Of a stretch of 64,000 nt of DNA, positions 24,931-33,229 are shown in pieces. Position 1 is the stretch's first letter. The number at the start of each line of letters is the position of its first letter. Below the pieces are notes generated by a model. It ran no database searches. It was given only the letters and a program-made list of their open reading frames with translations, and was not told the DNA's origin. Origin of the DNA: an uncultured Oscillospiraceae bacterium. Lineage in GTDB: Bacteria; Bacillota; Clostridia; Oscillospirales; Oscillospiraceae. The position numbers and the translations under genes are program-made. Location of the stretch: contig CAKTMF010000005.1 in assembly GCA_934573855.1 (NCBI GenBank), positions 1 through 64,000 of the forward strand. Direction: 5' to 3'.

Positions 24931-26862
24931 ATGTCAGACATCTTAGAAAAAATAGAACAGGAATACGACGCATCGCAGATACAGGTGCTTGAGGGGCTTG
25001 AGGCCGTCCGGAAGCGTCCGGGCATGTACATCGGCTCGACCTCCTCATCCGGTCTGCACCATCTTGTGTACGAGATAGTCGATAACTCCATCGACGAGGC
25101 GCTCGCCGGCTACTGCACGAATATCGACGTGGTCGTCGAGGAGGGCAACATCATCCGCATCACCGACAACGGCCGCGGCATACCCGTGGACATCCAGGAG
25201 CAGACCGGCAAGTCCGCTCTCGAGGTCGTCTTTACCGTGCTGCACGCGGGCGGCAAGTTCGGCGGCGGGGGCTACAAGGTCTCCGGCGGACTGCACGGCG
25301 TGGGCGCCTCGGTCGTCAACGCCCTCTCCGAGTGGCTCGAGGTACAGGTACACAAGGACGGCAAGATATATCAGATGCGCTTCTCCCGCGGCAATATCCT
25401 CGAGGAGATACACGTCGTCGGCACGACCGACCGCACCGGTACCACCGTGCGCTTCAAGCCCGACCCCGAGATGTTCGACGATACGGTCTACGACTACGAG
25501 ATACTCCATACCCGCATGAGGGAGCAGGCGTTCCTCAACGCCGGCCTCGCCATCTCCATCACCGACGAGAGGGCCGGCATGGAGCAGTCGGACAGCATGC
25601 GCTACGAGGGCGGCATACGCGAGTACGTTACCTACCTCAACAAGCACAAGACCCCCATGCACGGCGACGTCATCTACCTCAGCGGCAGAAAGGGCGACGC
25701 CGTGGCGGAGATCGCGCTGCAGTACAACGACGGCTACAGCGAAACGCTCGTCTCCTTCGCAAACGACATCCACACCCCGGAGGGCGGCATGCACGAGACG
25801 GGCTTCAAGACCGCGCTCACCCGCGTCCTCAACGCCTACGGCGCGAAAACCAACGTCATCAAGGGCGATGACAAGGTCTCCGGCGAGGACGTGCGCGAGG
25901 GCATAACCGCCGTCATCTCCGTCAAGCTCCCCGAGGCGCAGTTCGAGGGCCAGACCAAGCAGAAGCTCGGCAACGCCTACATCCGCACGCTCGTCGACGG
26001 GATAGTCAACGACCAGCTCTCCGTATATCTCGAGGAACACCCCGCCGTCGGCAGGATAATCCTCGACAAGGCCATGATGGCCAACCGCGCGCGCGAGGCC
26101 GCGAGACGCGCCAAGGAGTCCGTCCGGCGCAAGACCGGCCTTGAGAGCGGGCAAATGCCCGACAAGCTCCAGGACTGCAACGAGCGCGACCCGTCGCTGT
26201 GCGAGATATACATCGTCGAGGGCGACAGCGCCGCCGGCTCCGCCATTCAGGGGCGCGACAGCCGTTTTCAGGCCATTCTTGCCATGTGGGGCAAAATGCT
26301 CAACGTCGAAAAGGCGAGGGTGGACAAGGTCTACGGCAACGAAAAGCTCTCTCCGCTGATCGTCGCGCTGGGCGCGGGTATCGGCGATGAGTTCAATATC
26401 GAAAAGCTCCGCTACCACAAGATAATAATCATGGCGGATGCGGACGTCGACGGCTCGCATATCCGCACGCTGCTGCTGACGTTCTTCTTCCGCTACATGC
26501 GCCCGCTCATCGAAAACGGCTATGTGTACTCCGCCGTCCCGCCGCTCTTCAAGCTTACCCGCGGCAAGACCCAGCGAGTCGCCTATTCCGAGCCGGAGCG
26601 CGACAGGATCAGCGCCGAAATGCGCGCGGACAACCCCAACGCCAAGGTGGACATCAGCCGCTTCAAGGGTCTCGGCGAGATGGACCCGCACGAGCTGTGG
26701 GACACCACCATGGACCCGGAGAAGCGCTCCCTGCGCCGCATAACGATGAACGACGCGGTCATGGCCGACCAGATATTCACACTCCTCATGGGCGAGGACG
26801 TCGAACCCCGCCGCGAGTGGATAGAGGACAACGCCAAGCGCGTGGTAAATCTCGACATCTGA
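24931..26862 (+). CDS. gyrB: DNA gyrase subunit B
   Basis: ATPase subunit of the type II topoisomerase that introduces negative supercoils. The 643-aa protein has the GHKL ATPase (DNGRGIPVD, HAGGKFGGGGYKVSGGLHGVG), a transducer domain, and the TOPRIM region with EGDSAAGSA and the metal-binding DADVDGSHIRTL. ATG 24931 has GGAGGA upstream; eleven codons further upstream are open but without a ribosome binding site. It is the last gene of the yaaA-recF-remB-gyrB run. A repeat cluster separates it from gyrA. Confidence 0.97.
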   Translation: MSDILEKIEQEYDASQIQVLEGLEAVRKRPGMYIGSTSSSGLHHLVYEIVDNSIDEALAGYCTNIDVVVEEGNIIRITDNGRGIPVDIQEQTGKSALEVVFTVLHAGGKFGGGGYKVSGGLHGVGASVVNALSEWLEVQVHKDGKIYQMRFSRGNILEEIHVVGTTDRTGTTVRFKPDPEMFDDTVYDYEILHTRMREQAFLNAGLAISITDERAGMEQSDSMRYEGGIREYVTYLNKHKTPMHGDVIYLSGRKGDAVAEIALQYNDGYSETLVSFANDIHTPEGGMHETGFKTALTRVLNAYGAKTNVIKGDDKVSGEDVREGITAVISVKLPEAQFEGQTKQKLGNAYIRTLVDGIVNDQLSVYLEEHPAVGRIILDKAMMANRAREAARRAKESVRRKTGLESGQMPDKLQDCNERDPSLCEIYIVEGDSAAGSAIQGRDSRFQAILAMWGKMLNVEKARVDKVYGNEKLSPLIVALGAGIGDEFNIEKLRYHKIIIMADADVDGSHIRTLLLTFFFRYMRPLIENGYVYSAVPPLFKLTRGKTQRVAYSEPERDRISAEMRADNPNAKVDISRFKGLGEMDPHELWDTTMDPEKRSLRRITMNDAVMADQIFTLLMGEDVEPRREWIEDNAKRVVNLDI

Positions 26863-26968
26863 TCCCCGCCCGGCACGACTTTTCCGCGGAGGGATATTCA
26901 GATACCGGCAAGAGGCTGGAGGTGCGCGGGGATATTGCCCGCAGACCGAAGCTTTATAAAAGAAGATC

Positions 26969-27068
26969 ACCGCCTCATCAGTCTGCTCCGCAGACGTCTT
27001 TTCCGTTGAGAGGAGCCAAAAAGCCTTTCCCCAAGCGGGAAAGTGACCGCCTGCGGCGGATGAGGCGT
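26969..27068. repeat. GC-rich intergenic palindromic repeat (cluster 6, gyrB-gyrA)
   Basis: GCCTCATCAGTCTGCTCCGC at the left and GCGGCGGATGAGGCGTAA at the right: CCTCATC / GATGAGG termini enclose internal palindromes. The right end lies ~20 bp before the gyrA start. The same right end (GGATGAGGTGTAA) precedes the ABC exporter gene at 30622. Confidence 0.7.
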
Positions 27069-27087
27069 AAGGTTATGGAGAAAATAA

Positions 27088-29613
27088 ATGGCACATAAAA
27101 GAGACTATAAGCCTGAGGACATCCTGTTTCCGAATCAGGTAATAACGGAATCCGAGCTGGTCGGAGAAATGCAGCACAGCTACATCGACTACGCCATGTC
27201 GGTCATCGTCGGCCGCGCCCTGCCGGACGTGCGCGACGGACTCAAGCCCGTCCACCGCCGCATACTCTACACGCTGTACGAGGACGGCCTTACCTCCGAC
27301 AAGCAGTTCAAGAAATCCGCTACCTGCGTCGGCGACGTGCTGGGCCGCTACCATCCGCACGGCGACGCGTCGGTGTATGACGCGCTCGTGCGTCTTGCCC
27401 AGCCGCATTCCATGCGCTACATGCTGGTCGACGGCCACGGCAACTTCGGCGATGTCGACGGCAATCCCCCCGCGGCCTACCGATACACCGAGGCAAGAAT
27501 GGCGAAGATCGCCAACGAAATGCTCCGAGACATCGACAAGGACACCGTGAACTGGGACCCGAACTTCGACGAGACGAGAAAGGAGCCGAGGGTGCTGCCC
27601 TCCCGCTTCCCGAACCTCCTCGTCAACGGCTCGAGCGGTATCGCCGTCGGCATGGCGACAAACATCCCGCCACACAACCTCACCGAGGTAATAAACGCCT
27701 GTATCTGCGTGCTTGATGACCCGGACGCCACCCTTGCCGACCTCATGCAGCACATAAAGGGCCCGGATTTCCCGACCAAGGCCATCATCATGGGCCGCAG
27801 CGGCATACGTCAGGCCTACGCCACCGGCCACGGCAAGGTCATCATCCGCGCCCGCACCGAGTTTGAGGAGTACGGCAGGGACCACCGCACGAGGATAATC
27901 GTCCATGAGCTTCCCTACCGCGTCAACAAGCGCCAGCTCATCAAGAATATCGCCGACCAGGTGCGCGACAAGAAGCTTGACGGCATATCCGACATGCGCG
28001 ACGAATCCGACCGAAACGGCATGCGTATCGTCATCGAGCTCAAGCGCGACGCGAACCCGCAGGTGGTGCTCAACCGCCTCTTCGCCCAGTCGGAGCTTCA
28101 GTCCACCTTCGCCATCAACATGCTCGCGCTGGTGCATGATCAGAAGCAGCCGAAAATACTCTCCCTGCGCAGCATACTTGACGAATACCTCACCTTCCAG
28201 GAGGAGATAATCGTCCGACGCACGCGCTACGACCTGAAAAAGGCGGAGGAGCGCGCACATCTTGTCGAGGGCCTGCTCATCGCGCAGGATAACATCGACG
28301 AGGTCATCCACGTCATCCGCAGCAGCTATGACGACGCGAAGCAGAACCTTATGGAGCGCTTCAGCCTCACCGACGTGCAGGCGCAGGCCATCTGCGACAT
28401 GCGTCTTATCGCCCTGCAGGGACTCAACCGCGAGAAGCTCGAAAACGAGTATAAGGAGCTTGAGGAGAGGATCGCCTATTTCCGCTCCCTGCTCGCAAGC
28501 CCGGAGCTTATCAAGGGCGTTCTCAAGGACGAGCTGACCGCCATCCGCGACAAGTACGGCGACGAGCGCCGCACCGAGATACAGGAGATAGTCGACGAGA
28601 TAGACGTCGAGGATCTCATCGAGGAGGAGAACTGCGTCTTTACCCTCACCCACGGCGGCTATATCAAGCGCCTGCCCGTCAGCGAGTACCGCGCTCAGGG
28701 CCGCGGCGGCAAGGGCATACGCGCCATGACCACGCGCGAGGACGACTATGTCGAGACCGTGTTCACCGCCTCCACCCACGACAGCATACTATTCTTCACC
28801 GACCGGGGCCGAGCCTTCGTCAAAAAGGGCTACAGCATCCCCGAGGCCGGCAGGAACGCGCGCGGCACCAACATCGTCAATATCATCCAGACCGAGGCCG
28901 GCGAGAGCGCCGAGAAGGTCAGCGCCATGATAAACGGCCGCGGCTACGAGGAGGGGAAGTATCTCTTCTTCGTCACGCGCGGCGGCACCGTCAAGCGCAT
29001 GGAGCAGACCGCGCTCAAGAACATACGCCAGAACGGCATACGCGCCATCACGCTCGAGGAGGGCGACGAGCTTATCTCCGTCATCCAGACCTCCGGCAGC
29101 GAAAATATCCTCATCGCCACCCGCGACGGCATGGCCGTTTGCTTCAGCGAGGAGGACGTCAGACCCACCGGCAGGACGGCCATGGGCGTGCGCGGAATAA
29201 GACTGCGCGCCGGGGACTACGTTGTCGGCGCGGAAAGCACCTCCGCCGGCTCGCACCTCCTCACCATCACCGAGAACGGCTACGGCAAGCGCACCGACGT
29301 GAACGAATACTCCGTCCACGGGCGCGGCGGCATAGGCATAAAGAACTACAACGTCACCCAAAAGACCGGCAAGATCGCCGCGGTCGAGATGGTGGACGAC
29401 AGCGACGACATCCTTGTCATCACCGACGACGCCACCATCATCCGCATGGCGGTTGAGCGCATTTCCGTCCTCGGCCGTTCGACTCAGGGCGTGCGCATAA
29501 TGCGTCTCAGCGAGGGAAGCCGTGTCATATCCATCGAAAAGACAGAGAGCGACGGCGGCGACGACTCCGCCGCGGAGCAGGAGGAAACGGCGGAAACGCC
29601 CGCCGAGGAATAA
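27088..29613 (+). CDS. gyrA: DNA gyrase subunit A
   Basis: DNA breakage-reunion subunit of gyrase. It is 841 aa: the winged-helix/tower breakage domain with catalytic Tyr133 (AYRYTEARM), then a C-terminal beta-pinwheel introduced by the GyrA box QGRGGKG near residue 535. That box, together with adjacency to gyrB, marks it as GyrA rather than ParC. It is preceded by GGAG 8-9 nt upstream of ATG. Odd: the quinolone-determining segment reads HGDASVYD (91-98), with Ala at the position of E. coli Ser83, as in Mycobacterium tuberculosis GyrA. Confidence 0.97.
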   Translation: MAHKRDYKPEDILFPNQVITESELVGEMQHSYIDYAMSVIVGRALPDVRDGLKPVHRRILYTLYEDGLTSDKQFKKSATCVGDVLGRYHPHGDASVYDALVRLAQPHSMRYMLVDGHGNFGDVDGNPPAAYRYTEARMAKIANEMLRDIDKDTVNWDPNFDETRKEPRVLPSRFPNLLVNGSSGIAVGMATNIPPHNLTEVINACICVLDDPDATLADLMQHIKGPDFPTKAIIMGRSGIRQAYATGHGKVIIRARTEFEEYGRDHRTRIIVHELPYRVNKRQLIKNIADQVRDKKLDGISDMRDESDRNGMRIVIELKRDANPQVVLNRLFAQSELQSTFAINMLALVHDQKQPKILSLRSILDEYLTFQEEIIVRRTRYDLKKAEERAHLVEGLLIAQDNIDEVIHVIRSSYDDAKQNLMERFSLTDVQAQAICDMRLIALQGLNREKLENEYKELEERIAYFRSLLASPELIKGVLKDELTAIRDKYGDERRTEIQEIVDEIDVEDLIEEENCVFTLTHGGYIKRLPVSEYRAQGRGGKGIRAMTTREDDYVETVFTASTHDSILFFTDRGRAFVKKGYSIPEAGRNARGTNIVNIIQTEAGESAEKVSAMINGRGYEEGKYLFFVTRGGTVKRMEQTALKNIRQNGIRAITLEEGDELISVIQTSGSENILIATRDGMAVCFSEEDVRPTGRTAMGVRGIRLRAGDYVVGAESTSAGSHLLTITENGYGKRTDVNEYSVHGRGGIGIKNYNVTQKTGKIAAVEMVDDSDDILVITDDATIIRMAVERISVLGRSTQGVRIMRLSEGSRVISIEKTESDGGDDSAAEQEETAETPAEE

Positions 29614-29632
29614 ATAAAGGGGGAGCGCCGAC

Positions 29633-30028
29633 ATGAATAAAAAAAATAAGAACAGAAAAACGAGCCTGACAGTCGCCGGTGCCGTTGCGGTCATGCTGCT
29701 GTCCTTTGCCGGCGCGGCCTCGGGGCTGGACGAGGGCTTCTTCGTCGTGGTCCTCACGCTTGCAATAGGCGTGTTCGCGGTCTGGGCGGCGGTGAAAAGA
29801 GCCGCGCAGACAAAGAAAAAGGAACAGAGCCTCGAGGAGCGCTTCACGCCCCGTGTGTCCAATATACCGGACTGCGACTACGGCGAGCTCAACTGCGATT
29901 TTTCCCACGATCACGAGAGCCGTATCTCTCAGCTCGACAGCTTTCTAAAAAACGGTATAATCGACCGGGCGGAATATAACGTCCTCCTGAAAAAATACAC
30001 GGAAAACTACAAAGAGCATAAGGAATGA
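29633..30028 (+). CDS. Small membrane protein with SHOCT-like C-terminus
   Basis: 131 aa, not assigned to a named family. There are two adjacent hydrophobic segments (~10-28 and ~35-55), a charged linker, then a C-terminal ~30-residue stretch (SQLDSFLKNGIIDRAEYNVLL) that fits the SHOCT pattern of a short helix pair found at the ends of many membrane proteins. It starts 19 bp after gyrA with GGGGGAG upstream and overlaps rnhA by 4 nt, so it is part of the gyrA-rnhA transcript. Function unknown. Confidence 0.72.
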   Translation: MNKKNKNRKTSLTVAGAVAVMLLSFAGAASGLDEGFFVVVLTLAIGVFAVWAAVKRAAQTKKKEQSLEERFTPRVSNIPDCDYGELNCDFSHDHESRISQLDSFLKNGIIDRAEYNVLLKKYTENYKEHKE

Positions 30029-30465
30029 AAACTGTCACCATCTATACCGACGGCGCGTGCAGCGGCAACCCCGGCCCCGGCGGCTGGGGGGCGATACTGC
30101 GCTACGGCGGCGCGGAGAAGGTCCTCTCCGGCGGCGAGGCGCAGACGACGAACAACCGCATGGAGCTGACCGGCGTCATCGAGGCGCTGCGCGCTCTCAG
30201 GGAGCCGTGCGTTGTGGAGCTGTACTCCGACTCGAAGTACGTCATCGACGCCCTCTCCAAGGGCTGGGCAAAGTCGTGGCGCAGCCGCGGCTGGGTCAAG
30301 TCCGACAAAAAGCCCGCGCTCAACGCGGACCTGTGGGAGGCGCTGCTCGGGCTGTGCGAAACGCACGAGCTGCACTGCCACTGGGTCAAGGGCCACGCGG
30401 AGAACGAGTACAATAACCGCTGTGACGCTCTTGCCGTCGCCGAGCGCGATAAATTCGCGGGATAA
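30025..30465 (+). CDS. rnhA: Ribonuclease HI
   Basis: Endonuclease that cuts RNA in RNA-DNA hybrids, including Okazaki primers and R-loops. The 146-aa protein has all four acidic active-site residues in context: YTDGACSGNPGPGGWG (Asp near 9), NNRMELTGVIEAL (Glu), LYSDSKYVIDAL (Asp) and NNRCDALA (Asp). Length and the intact basic handle (KSWRSRGWVKSDKKP) resemble the E. coli enzyme. Start overlaps the preceding ORF (ATGA). Confidence 0.95.
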   Translation: MKTVTIYTDGACSGNPGPGGWGAILRYGGAEKVLSGGEAQTTNNRMELTGVIEALRALREPCVVELYSDSKYVIDALSKGWAKSWRSRGWVKSDKKPALNADLWEALLGLCETHELHCHWVKGHAENEYNNRCDALAVAERDKFAG

Positions 30466-30532
30466 ACCGCGCGGCACATATGCATGTGTCCGGCGACTGC
30501 ACACAGACCGGAGCCTAATTAAAGGAGATCTC

Positions 30533-30608
30533 CCCTCATCAGTCTGCTCCGCAGACAGCTTCTCCCGAGGGGAAGGCGGCGCGGCGGTGCCGCGACGGAT
30601 GAGGTGTA
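30533..30608. repeat. GC-rich intergenic palindromic repeat (cluster 7)
   Basis: The cleanest copy of the family. CCCCTCATCAGTCTGCTCCGC is at the left, an internal CTTCTCCC-GAGGGGAAG palindrome follows, then GGCGGCGCGGCGGTGCCGC, and GACGGATGAGGTG at the right. CCTCATC and GATGAGG form the outer stem. It lies 14 bp upstream of the next start codon. Confidence 0.78.
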
Positions 30609-30621
30609 AAAAAATACGACC

Positions 30622-32385
30622 ATGAAACGAAACTTCCACGACAAACCGATAAAGGTATTCCTTTCATACATCGCTGGGCATAAGAGACTGTTCATCATCG
30701 ACATGGTGTGCGCGGTGCTGGTCTCGTTCATCGACCTGCTGTTCCCGTATGTCTCGCGCATGTCGCTCAGCCGCCTCCTTCCAGCGAGCCGCTACGCCGC
30801 GTTTTTTGCCGTGATGGCCGCGCTCGCGCTCGCCTATGTCATAAAGGCGTTCCTCTACTACATAATCACCGTCCTCGGACACAAGATGGGCGTGCTGGTC
30901 GAGTCCGACATGCGCCGCGACGTGTTCACCCATATGCAGGACCTCTCGTGCAGCTATTATGACAAGAACCGCACCGGTGTCCTCATGAGCCGCATAACGA
31001 GCGACCTTTTCGACATCACGGAGCTTGCCCATCACGGGCCGGAGAATATCCTCATCTGCTCGCTGACCATCGTCGGCGCGCTCATCGTCATGTTCACGGT
31101 GGAGTGGCGGCTCGCGCTCGTGATGGTGGTGATACTGCCGGTGTGCTTCGCCTTCACCATGTCGCAGCGCGTGCGGATGAAAAAGGCGAATATCGAGGTC
31201 AAGAGAAAGACCGCCGAGATTTACGCCGCCATCGAGAGCAGCATTTCCGGCATCCGCACCGCCAAGGCCTTTGCCAACGAGGAGCGCGAGAGCGAGAAGT
31301 TCGACGACGCGAACGCGCTGTTTCGCGGCTCAAAGGTCGAGTATTACCGCACCATGGGCCTTTTCAACAGCGGCATGGAGTTCACCACCGGCATTATGCC
31401 CGTGATCGTCGTGGCCGTGGGCGGACTGCTGTTCATGAACGGGCGGATGGACTATGTGGACATCATAACCTTCTCGCTGTACGTCTCCACGTTCGTCACC
31501 CCCGTGCGGAAGCTCGCGCAGTTCGCCGAGCAGTACATGCAGGGTACCGCCGGCTTCACAAGATTTCTTGAGCTGATGCAGACCGAGCCGACCGTAAAGG
31601 ACGCGCCCGACGCCGCGGAGCTTCGCGACGTGCGCGGACAGATCGACTATAACGACGTGAGCTTCAGCTACGATAACGGCATACCCGTACTCAGCCATAT
31701 CGACCTGCACATCGAGCCGGGCAAATGCCTCGCGGTGGTCGGCCCCTCCGGCGGCGGCAAGACGACGCTCTGCCAGCTCCTGCCGAGATTTTACGACGTG
31801 CGCGGCGGCAGCATCACCGTCGACGGCATGGATGTGCGCGCCGTCACGCAGTCGTCCCTGCGCCGGAATATCGGCATGATACAGCAGGATGTGTTCATGT
31901 TCGCCGGCTCGGTCAAGGAGAATATCCGCTACGGCCGCCCCGACGCCACCGACGCCGAGGTCATCGAGGCCGCGATCCGTGCCGAGATCCACAATGAGAT
32001 CATGGAAATGCCCGACGGCTACGACACCTATATCGGCGAGCGGGGCGTAATGCTCTCCGGCGGACAGAAGCAGCGCATATCCATTGCCCGCGTGTTCCTG
32101 AAAAACCCGCGCATACTCATTCTGGACGAGGCGACCTCCGCGCTCGACACCGTCACCGAGCAGCGTATCCAGGACGCGCTCGACTCGCTGAGCGTGGGGC
32201 GCACGACCATGATAATCGCCCACCGTCTCTCCACCATCAGAAATGCCGACGTCATCGCCGTCGTGGAGGGCGAGCATATCGTGGAGCTGGGCAGCCACAG
32301 CGAGCTTATGGCGAAAAACGGCGTCTACGCCGCGCTCTGCCATGCGCAGGAAATACCCATGACCGAGGAGGAGAATCATGCTTAA
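30622..32385 (+). CDS. ABC exporter, fused permease-ATPase (half-transporter)
   Basis: Membrane exporter of the MsbA/LmrA/BmrA type. It is 587 aa: six transmembrane helices (~1-320), then an ATPase with Walker A GPSGGGKTT, signature LSGGQKQRISIARV, Walker B ILILDEATSALD and the H-loop IIAHRLSTI. Substrate unknown. The only ribosome-binding signal is GATGAGGTG at the end of repeat cluster 7, about 15 nt upstream, so initiation may depend on the repeat. It overlaps the following acetyltransferase gene by 8 nt, suggesting a shared role. Confidence 0.92.
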   Translation: MKRNFHDKPIKVFLSYIAGHKRLFIIDMVCAVLVSFIDLLFPYVSRMSLSRLLPASRYAAFFAVMAALALAYVIKAFLYYIITVLGHKMGVLVESDMRRDVFTHMQDLSCSYYDKNRTGVLMSRITSDLFDITELAHHGPENILICSLTIVGALIVMFTVEWRLALVMVVILPVCFAFTMSQRVRMKKANIEVKRKTAEIYAAIESSISGIRTAKAFANEERESEKFDDANALFRGSKVEYYRTMGLFNSGMEFTTGIMPVIVVAVGGLLFMNGRMDYVDIITFSLYVSTFVTPVRKLAQFAEQYMQGTAGFTRFLELMQTEPTVKDAPDAAELRDVRGQIDYNDVSFSYDNGIPVLSHIDLHIEPGKCLAVVGPSGGGKTTLCQLLPRFYDVRGGSITVDGMDVRAVTQSSLRRNIGMIQQDVFMFAGSVKENIRYGRPDATDAEVIEAAIRAEIHNEIMEMPDGYDTYIGERGVMLSGGQKQRISIARVFLKNPRILILDEATSALDTVTEQRIQDALDSLSVGRTTMIIAHRLSTIRNADVIAVVEGEHIVELGSHSELMAKNGVYAALCHAQEIPMTEEENHA

Positions 32386-32962
32386 GCTAAGAGAAGGCGG
32401 CCACGCCGACCTGACCAGATTCTACACGCTGTTCGAGGTGGACTTCGACAGTGAGGAGCTGATAAGCAAGCTCTCTCTGCACAAGGGCCTCATGAACGGC
32501 TCCGTGGAGCTGCTGGTGATGTACGACGACGAGAGCCAGCTTGAGACGGCCTACGCGCTGTGCTTTGTCAAGGGCATGTACGACTATGTGCTGCTCAAAT
32601 ATTTCGGCGTTCTGCCGTGGTACCGTGAGAAGGGCCTCGGCGTGGAGGCAATGCGGCTTTTGAACAAGCGCTATGCCGGCCGTCAGGGCATCATCGCCGA
32701 GATAACGGAGTTTGCCGACCCCGACCCGGAACACCTCAAAAAGCTTTTCAAGTTCTTCGCCCGCTTCGGCTATGTCGAGATCGACAGGGATTACCGTATC
32801 AGCGGCACGAAGGCGCACCTTTTCGTCAAGCCCATCAAGGGAACGTGGGACATCGCGCCCATCGTCCACCGTATCCTCAACGACCATTACTCCCGCTGCC
32901 TTACGCGCCGGGAGATGACGCGGATGATAGATATCCGCCCCTACGAGAAAAAAGCCGAATAA
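32378..32962 (+). CDS. GNAT-like acyltransferase
   Basis: 194 aa. The region around FGVLPWYREKGLGVEAMRLLN (~75-95) looks like the acetyl-CoA-binding motif A of GNAT acetyltransferases (normally R/Q-x-x-G-x-G/A). A second half (~115-194) with GTWDIAPIVHRILNDHYS is not typical. GAGGAGGAG precedes the ATG, and the gene overlaps the ABC exporter end. Target unknown. The GNAT call is moderate; the CoA motif is imperfect. Confidence 0.6.
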   Translation: MLKLREGGHADLTRFYTLFEVDFDSEELISKLSLHKGLMNGSVELLVMYDDESQLETAYALCFVKGMYDYVLLKYFGVLPWYREKGLGVEAMRLLNKRYAGRQGIIAEITEFADPDPEHLKKLFKFFARFGYVEIDRDYRISGTKAHLFVKPIKGTWDIAPIVHRILNDHYSRCLTRREMTRMIDIRPYEKKAE

Positions 32963-32967
32963 CGCTC

Positions 32968-32995
32968 GACCGGGAGGGCTGCTGCCCTCCCGGTC
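32968..32995 (+). terminator. Probable terminator after the exporter operon
   Basis: Perfect 12-bp stem GACCGGGAGGGC / GCCCTCCCGGTC with a TGCT loop, starting 6 bp after the acetyltransferase stop. The downstream tract GTCATTGTC is only weakly T-rich. Confidence 0.6.
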
Positions 32996-33002
32996 GTCAT
33001 TG

Positions 33003-33088
33003 TCTCCCCGCAGGGGAGGGGCTTGCTCCTCACGCATGCTTCCCCCAATGGGGGAAGCGGCGAGCGTAGCGAGCCGACAGGGGGGATA
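33003..33088. repeat. GC-rich intergenic palindromic repeats (cluster 8)
   Basis: GGGGAGGGGCTTGCTCCTC, CTTCCCCCAATGGGGGAAG palindrome and GGCGAGCGTAGCGAGCC. Same blocks as clusters 1, 3 and 9. Beyond it, to 33170, I see no gene. Confidence 0.72.
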
Positions 33089-33159
33089 ATCTCTCTGCGC
33101 GGAAAAACTCTCCCGTTGTTGCGCCGCTTTAACCTGCCGACACGCGCTTTATCTGCCAT

Positions 33160-33195
33160 AAAACAACATCGCGGGACGTCTGTGGACGCCCCGCG
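33160..33195 (-). terminator. Terminator of the pyrR-uraA operon
   Basis: Minus-strand GCGGGGCGTC / GACGTCCCGC hairpin (33171-33194, one mismatch) followed by GATGTTGTTTTA, about 35 bp beyond the uraA stop. Confidence 0.65.
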
Positions 33196-33229
33196 AGGTT
33201 TTGTCTATGTATGCTGTATATTTGTGAAA

